DNA of 37,802 bases from Bacteroidales bacterium UBA1219 (GTDB lineage Bacteria > Bacteroidota > Bacteroidia > Bacteroidales > P3), in the NCBI GenBank assembly GCA_002309295.1, contig DBXF01000070.1, positions 1-37,802 on the forward strand, in the 5' to 3' direction. The notes under the pieces were generated by a model. The model saw only the letters and a list, made by a program, of their open reading frames with translations. It was not told where the DNA came from and ran no database searches. Of the stretch, positions 17,591-26,816 are shown piece by piece. How positions within the stretch are numbered: the first letter of the stretch is position 1; every line of letters begins with the position of its first letter. The translations under genes were made by a program, and so were the position numbers.

Positions 17591-18331
17591 ATGGAAGACA
17601 ATCAGAACATCCAGAACGAGGTGCAGAACGAAATCAACGACTGCTCCTGCAACACCGGTGAAAAGAAAAAATGCTGTTGCAAATGCAACACCATAGTTAT
17701 GGTGGTTTTGTTCATTGCCGTTGCAGTGCTTTATGTGCTTCATTTTACCGGCATTGGAACAAACAGCCGTGTTAATCCCGATGCCAAACCTGCTGTGGTT
17801 GCCCAAAACGGCGGTTTGAAAATTGCTTATGTCAATACAGACACCCTCAACGCCAAGTACGAGTATATCAAGGACTTGGAAAAAGAGTTGAAAGCGTTCA
17901 GCGCAGCTAAGGAAAACAGCTACAAGCAGCAGATGACTAGTTTTCAGAACGACTACCAGAATTTCTTGAAAACCGGCGACCAGCTAACGCTCAGCCAACA
18001 GCAGGCCAAAGAAGCAGACTTGAAACAACGTGCTGCAAAACTCAGCAATCTGGAACAGGAGTTGGCTATGCAAGTTGCCGAAAAACAGGCCAAAGACCAA
18101 GAAAAAATGGTTAAAGCAGTGTATGCTTTCATCCGCGAATACAATGCCGCCAACCAGCAGTTCAACCTTATTTTGGCTAAAAGCGGCTCTTCCAGCCCTG
18201 TGCTCTATGGCGATGAAGAAATGGACATAACCGACGAGATAGTCAACGGCTTAAACGAGGAATACCGCGATGTGAAGAAAAACGAGAAAGCCGAGGAGAG
18301 TACAGAAAAACCGGCTAAAACAAAGAAGTAA
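17591..18331 (+). CDS. OmpH/Skp-like protein with Cys-rich head and membrane anchor
   Basis: 246 residues. Residues 1-35 are acidic then Cys-rich (CSCNTGEKKKCCCKC). One membrane segment follows (about 36-54, IVMVVLFIAVAVLYVLHF). The rest starts LKIAYVNTDTLNAKYEYIKD, the usual OmpH/Skp opening, then a long Gln/Lys-rich coiled coil (about 95-185). It ends with VLYGDEEMDITDEIVNGLN, as in Skp-like proteins, and a Lys/Glu tail. Skp chaperones outer-membrane proteins in the periplasm; this copy is tethered by a transmembrane helix in place of a cleaved signal. The eight or so cysteines near the cytoplasmic face could bind metal. Co-transcribed with gltX, ended by a strong terminator. Confidence 0.85.
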   Translation: MEDNQNIQNEVQNEINDCSCNTGEKKKCCCKCNTIVMVVLFIAVAVLYVLHFTGIGTNSRVNPDAKPAVVAQNGGLKIAYVNTDTLNAKYEYIKDLEKELKAFSAAKENSYKQQMTSFQNDYQNFLKTGDQLTLSQQQAKEADLKQRAAKLSNLEQELAMQVAEKQAKDQEKMVKAVYAFIREYNAANQQFNLILAKSGSSSPVLYGDEEMDITDEIVNGLNEEYRDVKKNEKAEESTEKPAKTKK

Positions 18332-18350
18332 TAACAAAAACTGTATAGCA

Positions 18351-18386
18351 AAAAAAGACCTGTGGAGTTTACCGCAGGTCTTTTTT
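18351..18386. terminator. Bidirectional terminator between OmpH-like gene and glycosyltransferase
   Basis: AAAAAAGACCTGTGG pairs with CCGCAGGTCTTTTTT (15 bp, one G-U) around AGTTTA. It serves two convergent genes. Confidence 0.9.
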
Positions 18387-18413
18387 GTTTTGTGGTTACC
18401 CAACAAGGTTGTT

Positions 18414-19610
18414 CTATTTTGCAATTCTGTCGTAAAAATCGACAAGCTTTTCGGTGGTTTTGGGAGTGTTGTATTCGTCCTTGATCAGCTGTCGGGCGTT
18501 GTTTGAAACGGTACGACAGAAATCGGGGTCGTCGAGGCAGCGTTTGAGCTGGTTTACAAACTCCTGCGGGGTGTTGGCAATAAGTATGTCCTTGCCGTCG
18601 GTGCAGTTGATTCCTTCGGCACCTATTGCGGTGGAAATCACTACTTTGCCTGCCGACATGGCCTCTATTATCTTTACTCTTATGCCACTGCCCGAGAGCA
18701 GAGGGACGATGTTTATCTTTTTCGAAGCGATAAAGTACATGGAATCTGGTATTTCGCCCACTATCGACACGTTGGGATATTTGGCTTTGAGTAGTTTTTC
18801 GGGCATTTTGCGTCCGGCCAGGTAGAGGTGCAGTTGTGGCAGTTCGGCGTTTATCAGCGGCCAAACCTCGTCGAGGAGCCACTGCACACCCTCTTTGTTG
18901 GGCTGCCAATCCATGGAACCGATATGGAAAAGACTGTTGTCTTCCTCCTGCGCATATTCTATGTCATCGATAAAATCAACGCCGAATGGTATGGCCGACA
19001 TGGGTTTTGTGCATCCGTTGGCGGCAAAATAGTCCATGTCCTTGGCGGTGATGCACACAATGCCGTCGTAGTCGTTGATATGTTCGAGTTCGTAGTTTTT
19101 CAGCGTAAGTGAAAGACTTTTCAGGTAGTTACGTTTCAGTGCGTTGCTTGTGCAGCATGCAAGTCGTTGCCAAATCAGGTGTTCCACATTGTGGGCACGG
19201 AGTATCACTTTGGCGTTGGAATGTTGGCGTATCACCGGGAGGTAGGGGGTAAGGAAAATGCTTTCGATATGCACAATGTCGAAGGTGTCTTTCTGTAGAA
19301 TTTCGGTAAGCTTTTGAGCGAAAGCCGCCGACTGGAAACGTTTCACATGGTACGATTCGCCGGAGAGCCATGCAGCAAAAGCGCTGAAGACATTTATTTT
19401 AAGGTTGATGTAAACCGATTCGAAGTTGGTGGCCGTGGCGTATTCGTTGGTGATAAGGTGGTGGTTGACCTTGTGCTTGTCGGACTCCACGGAAAGGACT
19501 TTCACCGAATGGCCTTTGCACAGCAGTCCCTGCGTAATGCTGTTCATGGCGAGGGTGCCGCCATCAACGGGGGGATAAGGAGGTTTGCTGCACAACTGTA
19601 GTATTTTCAT
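18414..19610 (-). CDS. Family 4-type (GT-B) glycosyltransferase
   Basis: 398 residues. The N-terminal Rossmann half begins MKILQLCSKPPYPPVDGGT, with DIVHIES and LRAHNVEH; the C-terminal half has FHIGSMDWQPNKEGVQWLLD, LYLAGRKMP and PLLSGSGIRVKIIEAMSAGK, the EX7E-like nucleotide-sugar site, followed by VISTAIGAEGI. It transfers a sugar from a nucleotide donor to an unknown, probably surface-glycan, acceptor. It starts 3 bp after the LptF/G-like gene and is the last gene of the five-gene minus-strand operon. Confidence 0.9.
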   Translation of the reverse strand: MKILQLCSKPPYPPVDGGTLAMNSITQGLLCKGHSVKVLSVESDKHKVNHHLITNEYATATNFESVYINLKINVFSAFAAWLSGESYHVKRFQSAAFAQKLTEILQKDTFDIVHIESIFLTPYLPVIRQHSNAKVILRAHNVEHLIWQRLACCTSNALKRNYLKSLSLTLKNYELEHINDYDGIVCITAKDMDYFAANGCTKPMSAIPFGVDFIDDIEYAQEEDNSLFHIGSMDWQPNKEGVQWLLDEVWPLINAELPQLHLYLAGRKMPEKLLKAKYPNVSIVGEIPDSMYFIASKKINIVPLLSGSGIRVKIIEAMSAGKVVISTAIGAEGINCTDGKDILIANTPQEFVNQLKRCLDDPDFCRTVSNNARQLIKDEYNTPKTTEKLVDFYDRIAK

Positions 19611-19613
19611 ATC

Positions 19614-21071
19614 TTATTGGTTAGCATTGTTTTGTTCGTCTTTGTCTTTTTGGCCGAAAGGCCAGTGCGTTTCGAAGAACTTAATCCAGCTGGAGGCGTC
19701 GAAGAGTGGCGAGTCGGTGGTGGCTTTAAGGGTAAACAGTATGCCTATTGGCAGCAGTACCGCAGTGGAAATCCACATTCCGGTGGTGGGCAGGGCACTC
19801 TCGATGATGGCTTTGCGTGCTATGGTGGTGATGACGTAGTATAGCAGGAAGAAAAATACCGACGCCACCAACGGCCAGCCAAGTCCGCCCTTGCGTATGA
19901 TGGAGCCGAAAGGCGCGCCGATGAGGAAAAGCACGAAACATGCAAACGACAGGGTGAATTTCTGGTGCCACTCTATATAATGTTTGTTGATGTATTCGCG
20001 GTCGCCGCTGCGCATCTGGTCGTAGAGGCCTATGTCCTCGGTGGCCAGGCGGGCATTGTGCAGGGCATTGTTTCTGATGTGCATGTGCACTGTTTCGTTG
20101 AGGGTGTCGAAATAAGATTTGTAATCGTATTTTTTGGTTTTTGCCTTGGCAAGTGAGTCGAGTTCGCAGATAAGGTTGTAGCTGTCCATGCGTGAACGCA
20201 TCATTCTCTTGAAATCAACGCGTTTGTTGTCCTGGTCTTCTTCAAGTGTGTCGATGGCTTCGTCGAGTTGCAAAATGTTCATCATCTGGTAGCTGCCTTT
20301 GAAAAAGTCGTCGTCCACCGAGGCGAGGTCGAATCCCGAAAGGTCGAATTTAAGCTGTTGGCGCTCGAATTTTATGCGTGTCATTGGTCGCGACACCCAG
20401 TTTTCGCCGCTTGTCTCCTCGCGGTACGAATAGCCGTTGTACATGTTGAAAATCATGTAGTGTCCGTCGGGGGTGGTGAGCATCTCGCCTTTTTCGGCCA
20501 CGGTAACGCAGTTGTTGCCCATGCCGTCGGTGTGGTCGTAGATTGTTACACCGTAAAGTGTTTTGTCGTCATGCTTGTCCTTTTCGTCGATATGAATCAC
20601 ATATCCCTCGATGCCCGCATAAAATTCGCTGGGTTTGATGTTAATGGCGGGTTTTGTGTTGGTGATGGAATAGAGGGTGCGTTTTTGCTGAAGCACGGCG
20701 TAGGGCATTATATTGTTGGCAAAGCCGAAAGCCAAGATGGTTAGGAAAACCACTATGATTACCAAAGGCATCATGATACGTGTGACGGAGATACCGCCGG
20801 CTTTCATGGCCACAAGCTCGTATCGTTCGCCGAAATTGCCCATTGTCATTATTGATGCAAAGAGAGTGGCTATGGGCAGCGCCATCGGTACAAAGGTGAT
20901 GGCGGCGTAGAACAGCAGTTTGGCGATAATCCATATGTCGAGACCGCGACCGACGAGGTCGTCCACGTATTTCCAAAGGAAATTCATCAGCAATACGAAT
21001 ATTGCCAATGCGAACGTAAGCAGCAACGGCCCGATGAAGGATTTTATTATGAGCTTGTCTATCTTTTTCAT
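19614..21071 (-). CDS. LptF/LptG-family permease (YjgP/YjgQ)
   Basis: 485 residues. Membrane helices near 12-32, 50-75 and 100-120 come first, then a large periplasmic domain (about 130-370), then three helices (about 385-455). The opening IDKLIIKSFIGPLLLTFALA and MTMGNFGERYELVAMKAGGI are typical. The family forms the inner-membrane part of the LptB2FG complex, which pulls LPS from the inner membrane into the transport bridge. Only one copy is seen here; Bacteroidota often have a second elsewhere. The gene is 3 bp from both neighbours, so tightly co-transcribed with rseP. Which of LptF or LptG it is cannot be decided. Confidence 0.92.
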   Translation of the reverse strand: MKKIDKLIIKSFIGPLLLTFALAIFVLLMNFLWKYVDDLVGRGLDIWIIAKLLFYAAITFVPMALPIATLFASIMTMGNFGERYELVAMKAGGISVTRIMMPLVIIVVFLTILAFGFANNIMPYAVLQQKRTLYSITNTKPAINIKPSEFYAGIEGYVIHIDEKDKHDDKTLYGVTIYDHTDGMGNNCVTVAEKGEMLTTPDGHYMIFNMYNGYSYREETSGENWVSRPMTRIKFERQQLKFDLSGFDLASVDDDFFKGSYQMMNILQLDEAIDTLEEDQDNKRVDFKRMMRSRMDSYNLICELDSLAKAKTKKYDYKSYFDTLNETVHMHIRNNALHNARLATEDIGLYDQMRSGDREYINKHYIEWHQKFTLSFACFVLFLIGAPFGSIIRKGGLGWPLVASVFFFLLYYVITTIARKAIIESALPTTGMWISTAVLLPIGILFTLKATTDSPLFDASSWIKFFETHWPFGQKDKDEQNNANQ

Positions 21072-21074
21072 AAC

Positions 21075-22547
21075 TTAGAATTTGCCTCTCAGCCAGCGCC
21101 ACAGGTCGTTGCCGTTGGCGAAAATCAGCAGTGCGAAAAGCAGTATCATACCCACCATCTGCGCACGTTCGAGGAATTTCTCGCTGGGCTTGCGGCGGGT
21201 TATCATCTCCCAAAGGGTGAAAACGATATGTCCGCCGTCCAAGCCGGGGATGGGGATGATGTTCATAAACGCGAGGATGATGGCAAGAAAGGCCGTCATT
21301 GTCCAGAACTGGTACCAATCCCACTCCTTGGGGAACACGCTGGCAATGGTGCCGAAACCACCGAGGTTAGACGCGCCGCCTTTTGTGAAGAGTATCTTAA
21401 GCGAGCTTACGTAGGTGACCAGCGTCTGGCAACCGTATTTGATGCCGGCGGGGATGGCTTGGAAAACGTTGTAGTCGATGTGTTTTACTTCGAACACCTC
21501 GAGCGGCGATTTCAGCATCACACCCAGTTTGGCGTCGCTGCCAAGGGTTATTGGCAGCTGCATCAGTGTGTCGTGACGGTAGAAACCAACGACTATCTCC
21601 TTTTCGGCGTTGTCCTGCAGAGCTTCGGATATTTCTGTGTAAGAGGGTGTCGGCTCCCCGTTGATACTGATCACGCTGTCGCCTATCTGCATGCCGGCTT
21701 TTTCGGCCACGCTGCCAGCCATAAAGTCCTTTACAATGAAGGGGGTGCGCAGCTGCATCAGGTATTTGGGATTTTCCTTGCCGATTTTTTCAAGCAGTTT
21801 GCCCGACATCTCTATCTCCAAAATCATTGTTGTGTCGTGTTGTGCGATGGCGGCAACTATGGGTTCTCCTGTAGCGGTGTCGGTGGCAAAAGTGGTGTCG
21901 TTGAGATGAAGTGTGCGCTGCACGGTAACCTCTTTGGGGTTGCTCAAGGCGAGTTTGTTCATCACCACATCTATGCCGACGGTGTCGGTAAATTCTTCAT
22001 TGTCGATGCAGATAATCATATCGCCGTTCTGGAATCCCTCGTCGATAAGTATCTGGTGGTAGTCGTAGCCGAGGGTGGCGTTGCGCATGGGCAGCTCGTC
22101 CTGTCCCCAGTGAGCGAACACGGCGGCGTAGATTACCAAAGCGGAGATGAAATTTACCAGCACGCCGCCCGAGATGATGCACAGACGTTGCCAAGCCTTT
22201 TTGGAACGGTACTCCCACGGCTGCGGCTCGCTTGCCATATCCTCGGCGGATTTGGTCTCGTCTATCATGCCTGCTATGTCGCAGTATCCGCCCAGCGGTA
22301 TCCAGCCGATTCCCCACAGGGTGTTGTCGGGCTCTTTCTCCTCCCACTCCTTGGGGGTGGTGGCGTTGAACCATAGGAAATGCCATTTGCCGTCGAAACG
22401 CTTGGCCTTGAGAATGGAGAACTTCCAGTTGAAGAACATGTAGAAACGGCGCACGCGGCATTTGAACAATCGTGCAAAACAGTAGTGTCCGAACTCGTGG
22501 GTTATCACGAGGAACGAGAGACTGAGAAGCAGTGCTAATAATTTCAT
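21075..22547 (-). CDS. rseP: Site-2 intramembrane zinc metalloprotease RseP
   Basis: 490 residues. The zinc motif HEFGH is at 17-21 in the first membrane segment, and the second motif GLDGGH (LDG at 436-438) sits in a C-terminal helix. Between them lies at least one PDZ domain (about 260-330, VAEKAGMQIGDSVISINGEP). In E. coli RseP cuts anti-sigma factor RseA and leftover signal peptides in the inner membrane; here the target is unknown. It lies between dxr (15 bp upstream) and the LptF/G gene (3 bp downstream); a dxr-rseP pair is a common bacterial arrangement. Confidence 0.95.
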   Translation of the reverse strand: MKLLALLLSLSFLVITHEFGHYCFARLFKCRVRRFYMFFNWKFSILKAKRFDGKWHFLWFNATTPKEWEEKEPDNTLWGIGWIPLGGYCDIAGMIDETKSAEDMASEPQPWEYRSKKAWQRLCIISGGVLVNFISALVIYAAVFAHWGQDELPMRNATLGYDYHQILIDEGFQNGDMIICIDNEEFTDTVGIDVVMNKLALSNPKEVTVQRTLHLNDTTFATDTATGEPIVAAIAQHDTTMILEIEMSGKLLEKIGKENPKYLMQLRTPFIVKDFMAGSVAEKAGMQIGDSVISINGEPTPSYTEISEALQDNAEKEIVVGFYRHDTLMQLPITLGSDAKLGVMLKSPLEVFEVKHIDYNVFQAIPAGIKYGCQTLVTYVSSLKILFTKGGASNLGGFGTIASVFPKEWDWYQFWTMTAFLAIILAFMNIIPIPGLDGGHIVFTLWEMITRRKPSEKFLERAQMVGMILLFALLIFANGNDLWRWLRGKF

Positions 22548-22562
22548 ATACAGTATGTTACT

Positions 22563-23750
22563 TTATTTGTTGTTTAGATAATCAATGGTTAGTTGTCGTG
22601 TTTCGGTGTCGGTTTGCAGCAGGTCGTCGAGAGAGGGTTTTGCCACAAAACGACTCTTTTCCATCATCGTGGCGATGGTGTCGGGGATGTCGAGGAAGGC
22701 TATCTTCTCCTGCAGGAAAGCTGCTACGGCCACCTCGTTGGCTGCGTTCATTATGCAGGGCATGTTGCCGCCTTTTTCGATGGCATTGTAGGCCAGTGCA
22801 AGGCAGGTGAAGGTGTCGAAATCGGGTTTGGCGAAGGTGAGCGTGGGATAGTCGGCGAAACTGAGACGGCGGGCGTTGTCGGCCTCGCGCTTGGGGAAGG
22901 AGAGGGCGTATTGTATGGGCAGCTCCATATTGGGCAGTCCGAGCTGGGCTTTTATCGAGCCGTCGCGGAACTGCACCATAGAGTGCACCACCGACTGCGG
23001 ATGTACCACCACCTCAATCTGTTCGGGACGCACGTCGAAAAGCCATTTAGCCTCGATAACCTCCAGCCCTTTGTTCATCAGTGTGGCTGAATCGACTGTT
23101 ATTTTTTTGCCCATGCTCCAGTTGGGATGATGCAGTGCGTCAGCAATGGTGACGGTTTTCAGGAAATCGCGGTCCTTGCCGAAGAACGGTCCGCCCGAAG
23201 CAGTGAGCAGTATCTTCTCTATGGGGTTGTGCCACTCTCCCACTATCGACTGGAAAATGGCCGAATGTTCTGAATCCACGGGCAGTATGGCCACGTTTTT
23301 CTGCATCGCCGAACGGGTGACAATCTCGCCTGCAACCACCATCGTCTCTTTGTTGGCGAGGGCAATGGTCTTGCCGTATTCGATGGCGCGCAGCGTGGGT
23401 TTCAGTCCGGCGAAGCCCACCACGGCGGTGAGCACGGTGTCGATGGAGCCCATCTCCATAACATCGGTGAGGGATTGCTCTCCGGCAAACACTTTTATGT
23501 CGTGGTCCACAAGTGCCTGCTGCACCTGCTGGTATTTCTTTTCGTCAACAATGACAACGGTATTGGGTTGAAATTCAAGAGCTTGTTCGATAAGCAGCTC
23601 GGCGTTGGTGTTGGCTGTAAGCACCTCCACGGAGTATTGGTCGGGGTGGCGGCGTATCACATTGAGCGCCTGTCGGCCTATGGAGCCTGTGGAGCCAATT
23701 ATGGCAATGCGTTTTTTCGCGGATTCGTTATCGTTGTTAGAAATTGACAT
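22563..23750 (-). CDS. dxr: 1-deoxy-D-xylulose-5-phosphate reductoisomerase
   Basis: 395 residues from the ATG at 23750, which overlaps the end of the M23 gene by 14 bp. A longer frame to 23876 is only read-through inside the M23 gene. The NADPH site is GSTGSIG at 19-25. Catalytic and metal regions follow as ANKETMVVAGE, VDSEHSAIFQ and ASGGPFF, with the C-terminal NAANEVAVAAFL. It makes 2-C-methyl-D-erythritol 4-phosphate, the second step of the MEP isoprenoid pathway, feeding undecaprenyl phosphate for the cell wall. Confidence 0.96.
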   Translation of the reverse strand: MSISNNDNESAKKRIAIIGSTGSIGRQALNVIRRHPDQYSVEVLTANTNAELLIEQALEFQPNTVVIVDEKKYQQVQQALVDHDIKVFAGEQSLTDVMEMGSIDTVLTAVVGFAGLKPTLRAIEYGKTIALANKETMVVAGEIVTRSAMQKNVAILPVDSEHSAIFQSIVGEWHNPIEKILLTASGGPFFGKDRDFLKTVTIADALHHPNWSMGKKITVDSATLMNKGLEVIEAKWLFDVRPEQIEVVVHPQSVVHSMVQFRDGSIKAQLGLPNMELPIQYALSFPKREADNARRLSFADYPTLTFAKPDFDTFTCLALAYNAIEKGGNMPCIMNAANEVAVAAFLQEKIAFLDIPDTIATMMEKSRFVAKPSLDDLLQTDTETRQLTIDYLNNK

Positions 23751-24795
23751 AGTTTTGGGGGTTGATAGGTTTGCCGTTGTACCACAGTTCGAAATGTAGG
23801 TGGGGGTCGCCGTTTTTGCTGCCGCTGTCGCCCAAAAAGGCCACGGGCTGTCCGGCACGCACCACATCGCCGGCATGTTTCAGCAGCGAGCCGCAATGTT
23901 TGTAAACCGAGATATAGTTGTTAGGATGTTGTATTACAACGATATATCCGTTGTCGGGAGTGAAGCTGGTAAGCAAAACGGTGCCGGTGTAAATGGATTT
24001 TATCACGCTGTTTTCCACTCCCGACACATCGGTGCCGAGGTGGTTTTCCTTTTCGTTGAAAACGTGTCCCACCTTGCCGTGCAAGGGTGTGAAGAAAGGC
24101 AGTACCGACGGTGCTTTTGCCGACGAGTTGTCGGTAAGTGTTACTGTGGTGGGGGTGGGGGTGCTACCGCCCTGATTGGTGGCCAGTTTGTTTATTTTCG
24201 ACGGTTTCACCTGATATTGGTCGGCGTTTTCCACCTCTTCGCGCAAAAGCGAGTCGGCCTCGGAATGAGTGTATTCGCCGGGCTGTACTTTGTTGGAGGT
24301 GTCGGACTCGTGGCGGTAGTCGTCCTCGTTGGGGATTTGTCCGCCGCCAATCACCATTTTGATGTTCTGCAGTTGAGCCTCCTGTTGGTTTAGCACACGC
24401 TCCAGCGAGTCAAGCTTACGGGTGTTGTCGTAGGCCTGCTCCATTATCTCGCCGCGCATATAGCCGGGGATGAACTCCCTCAGCGAGGTGAAGGCTATCA
24501 GCAACGATGTGAGTACGATAAGCACAATCACCGAAACGCCTATTCCTACAAACAGGTTGATGCCTTTGAGTTCGAACGACCATTTTTCGCGGAAAGTCTC
24601 CGAGTCCATCACCACAAAACGGTGATTGCGGTGCATCTCGGTTTTCAGTTTCTGCCATCCCTCCTTGACACGCGCTTTGGTCTCGGCCCATGTATGGGTA
24701 CGCACATACCTCACGCACGACACGAAAAAGCGGGGGATGGCCGCTAGAGCCTTCCCCACCGCTTTTAGTATATTTGTCAGTTTATTCGACATCAA
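23737..24795 (-). CDS. Membrane-anchored M23 (LytM-like) peptidase
   Basis: 352 residues. A basic cytoplasmic N-terminus (1-75) precedes one membrane helix (about 79-102). A periplasmic coiled coil (118-150) and low-complexity linker lead to the M23 domain (about 235-350). Metal ligands and catalytic residues are visible: NHLGTD (His252, Asp256), YKH (His300) and HLHFE (His332, His334). It is therefore probably an active cell-wall endopeptidase or an adaptor for cell division or envelope growth. Two ATGs in a row make the start ambiguous by one codon. First gene of the operon running to 18414. Confidence 0.92.
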   Translation of the reverse strand: MMSNKLTNILKAVGKALAAIPRFFVSCVRYVRTHTWAETKARVKEGWQKLKTEMHRNHRFVVMDSETFREKWSFELKGINLFVGIGVSVIVLIVLTSLLIAFTSLREFIPGYMRGEIMEQAYDNTRKLDSLERVLNQQEAQLQNIKMVIGGGQIPNEDDYRHESDTSNKVQPGEYTHSEADSLLREEVENADQYQVKPSKINKLATNQGGSTPTPTTVTLTDNSSAKAPSVLPFFTPLHGKVGHVFNEKENHLGTDVSGVENSVIKSIYTGTVLLTSFTPDNGYIVVIQHPNNYISVYKHCGSLLKHAGDVVRAGQPVAFLGDSGSKNGDPHLHFELWYNGKPINPQNYVNF

Positions 24796-24814
24796 TCGCT
24801 ACGTTTGGTATTGT

Positions 24815-24823
24815 GCAAATATA
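24815..24823 (-). promoter_or_regulatory. -7 box for the M23-dxr-rseP operon
   Basis: TATATTTGC on the minus strand, 20 bp before the ATG. No convincing -33 element is seen. Confidence 0.45.
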
Positions 24824-24875
24824 TAATAACGTCAATACGTTTGTTTTGTTGTGTGACCGACGTTTTTTCGTTTCG

Positions 24876-26684
24876 CTATTCTAGTTTCAGAGTCATGTCC
24901 TTGGGATATTTCACACTGTAGCTGAGAGTTATCTTCTGCGACTGTGCGGGGGTGAGGTCCATGTCCCAAGTCATTATTCCGGTATTGGCGTCGGAGGTTG
25001 TGGGAGTGGTGGTCTCCTTTTGCAGCTCTATGTCGATTTTTTTGTTGGTGGAGACGGGATACTGGTCTTTCACTGTAAGTGAGATTTTTTTGTTTTTGTT
25101 GTTCTTTACAGTGATTTCGTAAGTTGTAAGCACTTTCACATCGCTGCCGAGCACTTTGCTGCTGCTGTAGTCTTTCACTTTTTTGCGCGTTACTACAACT
25201 TTATTGTCCACGCCGAGGGTGAGCGAGATGGTCTTTTTTGTTGAGTTGGCGTCGATGTAGGTGTTGCCGACGTATGAGCCTGCAAACGAGATATTTGCGT
25301 TGCCGCTAAGCAGGTTTAGCTTTTCCCAATTGTTGATGTCGGCCATAAGGAAAGTGGCGGGGTCGAGTTTGGGGGCGCAGAAGTAGCGGTAGGTGGCGGG
25401 AGTTTCCTGTTTGCCTATGGTTATGTTCTGTTCTTTGCCGTTGCCGGGGATGGTGTATTTGAGGTCGATGTTGAAAAGGCGGTTCAGGTCGTCTTCCGAC
25501 TGGCTTACGTAGTCGTCCATGCTTTTGGTGGTTACTGCTATGGAGCCTTGTGTTGAGGAGCGTCCGAAACGGCTTTGGGTTTCGCTGGGCGATAGTATTT
25601 CGCGAGTTTTAATATCGTTGGAGGCCAGTTGATCTACGTCGTTTTCCGACACTTCCATGCCGTTGACAAAGAACAGCATTGTCTCTGCCACTGGTTCGGG
25701 TTCGGCTTCTGCGTATTCCTCCACAATGGCGTCGGCGTATGCCACTTCTTTTGCCCTTGATGCTTTGCGCATAACTCTGCTCGAGTTGCTTCTACTTCCT
25801 GCTCCCACGGTGCTTAACGGAGTGATGGGTTTCAGGAACCAGGTGTTCATTTCCGGTGCGGTGTTGTGGAGGCTGGGCATTCCGGTGGAGAGTGTTATTT
25901 TCACATTATCCCAGTCCAAGCCGGTGTACTGCATCACTTTGGCTTTGGTGGTGATCTGCACAGGCTTGTCCTCGGCGGCAACCACAATGTGATGTTCGGG
26001 AACCCATCCGGCCTGGGTGGTGAAATATTTCACTGCAAAGGTAACTGTGCCTGCAAGCGGTGCCGACACCGACATGCGCAGTTGCGAGGTCTTTTTGCTC
26101 TTTCCGGTGGATTCTTCTTTCAGCTGTTTGTTGAGGCGGTTGAGGGTCTTGGAGATTTCCTCTTTTTGTTCGTTGAGTGATAGGAGGTTGTTGTTCAGTT
26201 CTTTGGCTTTGTTTTTGTAGTATTCGAGGTTGTGGGTTACTTTTTCGGTGCTGCCGGCCTCTTTTTCGTTGTTGACGTTGTGGTTAACACCGTTTTCCAA
26301 TACCTTTAGCATATCGGTGTTTATCTTTATATCGTTCTGTACCTGTTTCGATTTTTTGTTGTACAGGGTGATGGAGTCCTGCAGACGTTTGAGGCGTTCG
26401 CTGGTCTTGACATCGGTGAGGTAATCGGCGGAGAGCTCGGAAGACGAGATAACGGCACCGCCGGAGGCTTCCACCTTGATGCTGTTTGCGGTTATTACAG
26501 GACTGAGTCCGGTTATCACCACTTCGTTTTCGCCTTTGGCGAGGGTGGCGGTGGCGGTGTACGAGAGTTCCGCACCTTGGTTATATACAGTTACTTCTTT
26601 CAGCTTGGGTGTGCTGTTTACCGTGTTTTGGGCGAAGGCTATCGCTGTGGAGAGCATCAGCGCCAGAAAGATGTATTTTTTCAT
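24876..26684 (-). CDS. MuiA-like protein (DUF4140/DUF4139) with TonB-plug-like insert
   Basis: 602 residues. The signal peptide is 1-19 (ends AFAQ). An N-terminal DUF4140-like part follows (about 28-125, KEVTVYNQGAELSYTATATL). A coiled coil spans about 95-195. Then comes the DUF4139-type beta region (about 203-600, GWVPEHHIVV, TGLDWDNVKITLSTGMP, KRYFC-type YRYFCAPKLDP). Between about 336 and 390 there is an insert reading MLFFVNGMEVSENDVDQL and GRSSTQGSIAVTTK, like the plug of TonB-dependent receptors. The family name comes from a mucoidy inhibitor; no biochemical function is established. Probably periplasmic or surface. It lies 80 bp upstream of the M23 gene on the same strand. Confidence 0.85.
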   Translation of the reverse strand: MKKYIFLALMLSTAIAFAQNTVNSTPKLKEVTVYNQGAELSYTATATLAKGENEVVITGLSPVITANSIKVEASGGAVISSSELSADYLTDVKTSERLKRLQDSITLYNKKSKQVQNDIKINTDMLKVLENGVNHNVNNEKEAGSTEKVTHNLEYYKNKAKELNNNLLSLNEQKEEISKTLNRLNKQLKEESTGKSKKTSQLRMSVSAPLAGTVTFAVKYFTTQAGWVPEHHIVVAAEDKPVQITTKAKVMQYTGLDWDNVKITLSTGMPSLHNTAPEMNTWFLKPITPLSTVGAGSRSNSSRVMRKASRAKEVAYADAIVEEYAEAEPEPVAETMLFFVNGMEVSENDVDQLASNDIKTREILSPSETQSRFGRSSTQGSIAVTTKSMDDYVSQSEDDLNRLFNIDLKYTIPGNGKEQNITIGKQETPATYRYFCAPKLDPATFLMADINNWEKLNLLSGNANISFAGSYVGNTYIDANSTKKTISLTLGVDNKVVVTRKKVKDYSSSKVLGSDVKVLTTYEITVKNNKNKKISLTVKDQYPVSTNKKIDIELQKETTTPTTSDANTGIMTWDMDLTPAQSQKITLSYSVKYPKDMTLKLE

Positions 26685-26749
26685 AAGGCAAATGATTTGA
26701 TTCTTAATATAATATGTAGTAACGAAGAATTGACGGTTTTATTTTGTTT

Positions 26750-26784
26750 CGGAAAAAAGAAAAAGACGACCTCGCACGGTCGTC
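26750..26784 (-). terminator. Terminator downstream of the zinc-ribbon gene pair
   Basis: GACGACC (26765-26771) pairs with GGTCGTC (26778-26784). In the minus direction the stem is followed by TTTTTCTTTTTT, a good U-tract. Confidence 0.8.
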
Positions 26785-26816
26785 CCTTTCTACGAAAATT
26801 ATTTTTTGGCTCAAGT

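Noticed and set aside
21228..22376. 382-codon plus-strand ORF
   Set aside because: Antisense shadow of rseP, which has intact HEXXH and LDG motifs.
23751..23876. N-terminal extension of dxr by 42 residues
   Set aside because: It overlaps the M23 peptidase active-site codons in another frame, and dxr proteins begin near the GSTGSIG motif.
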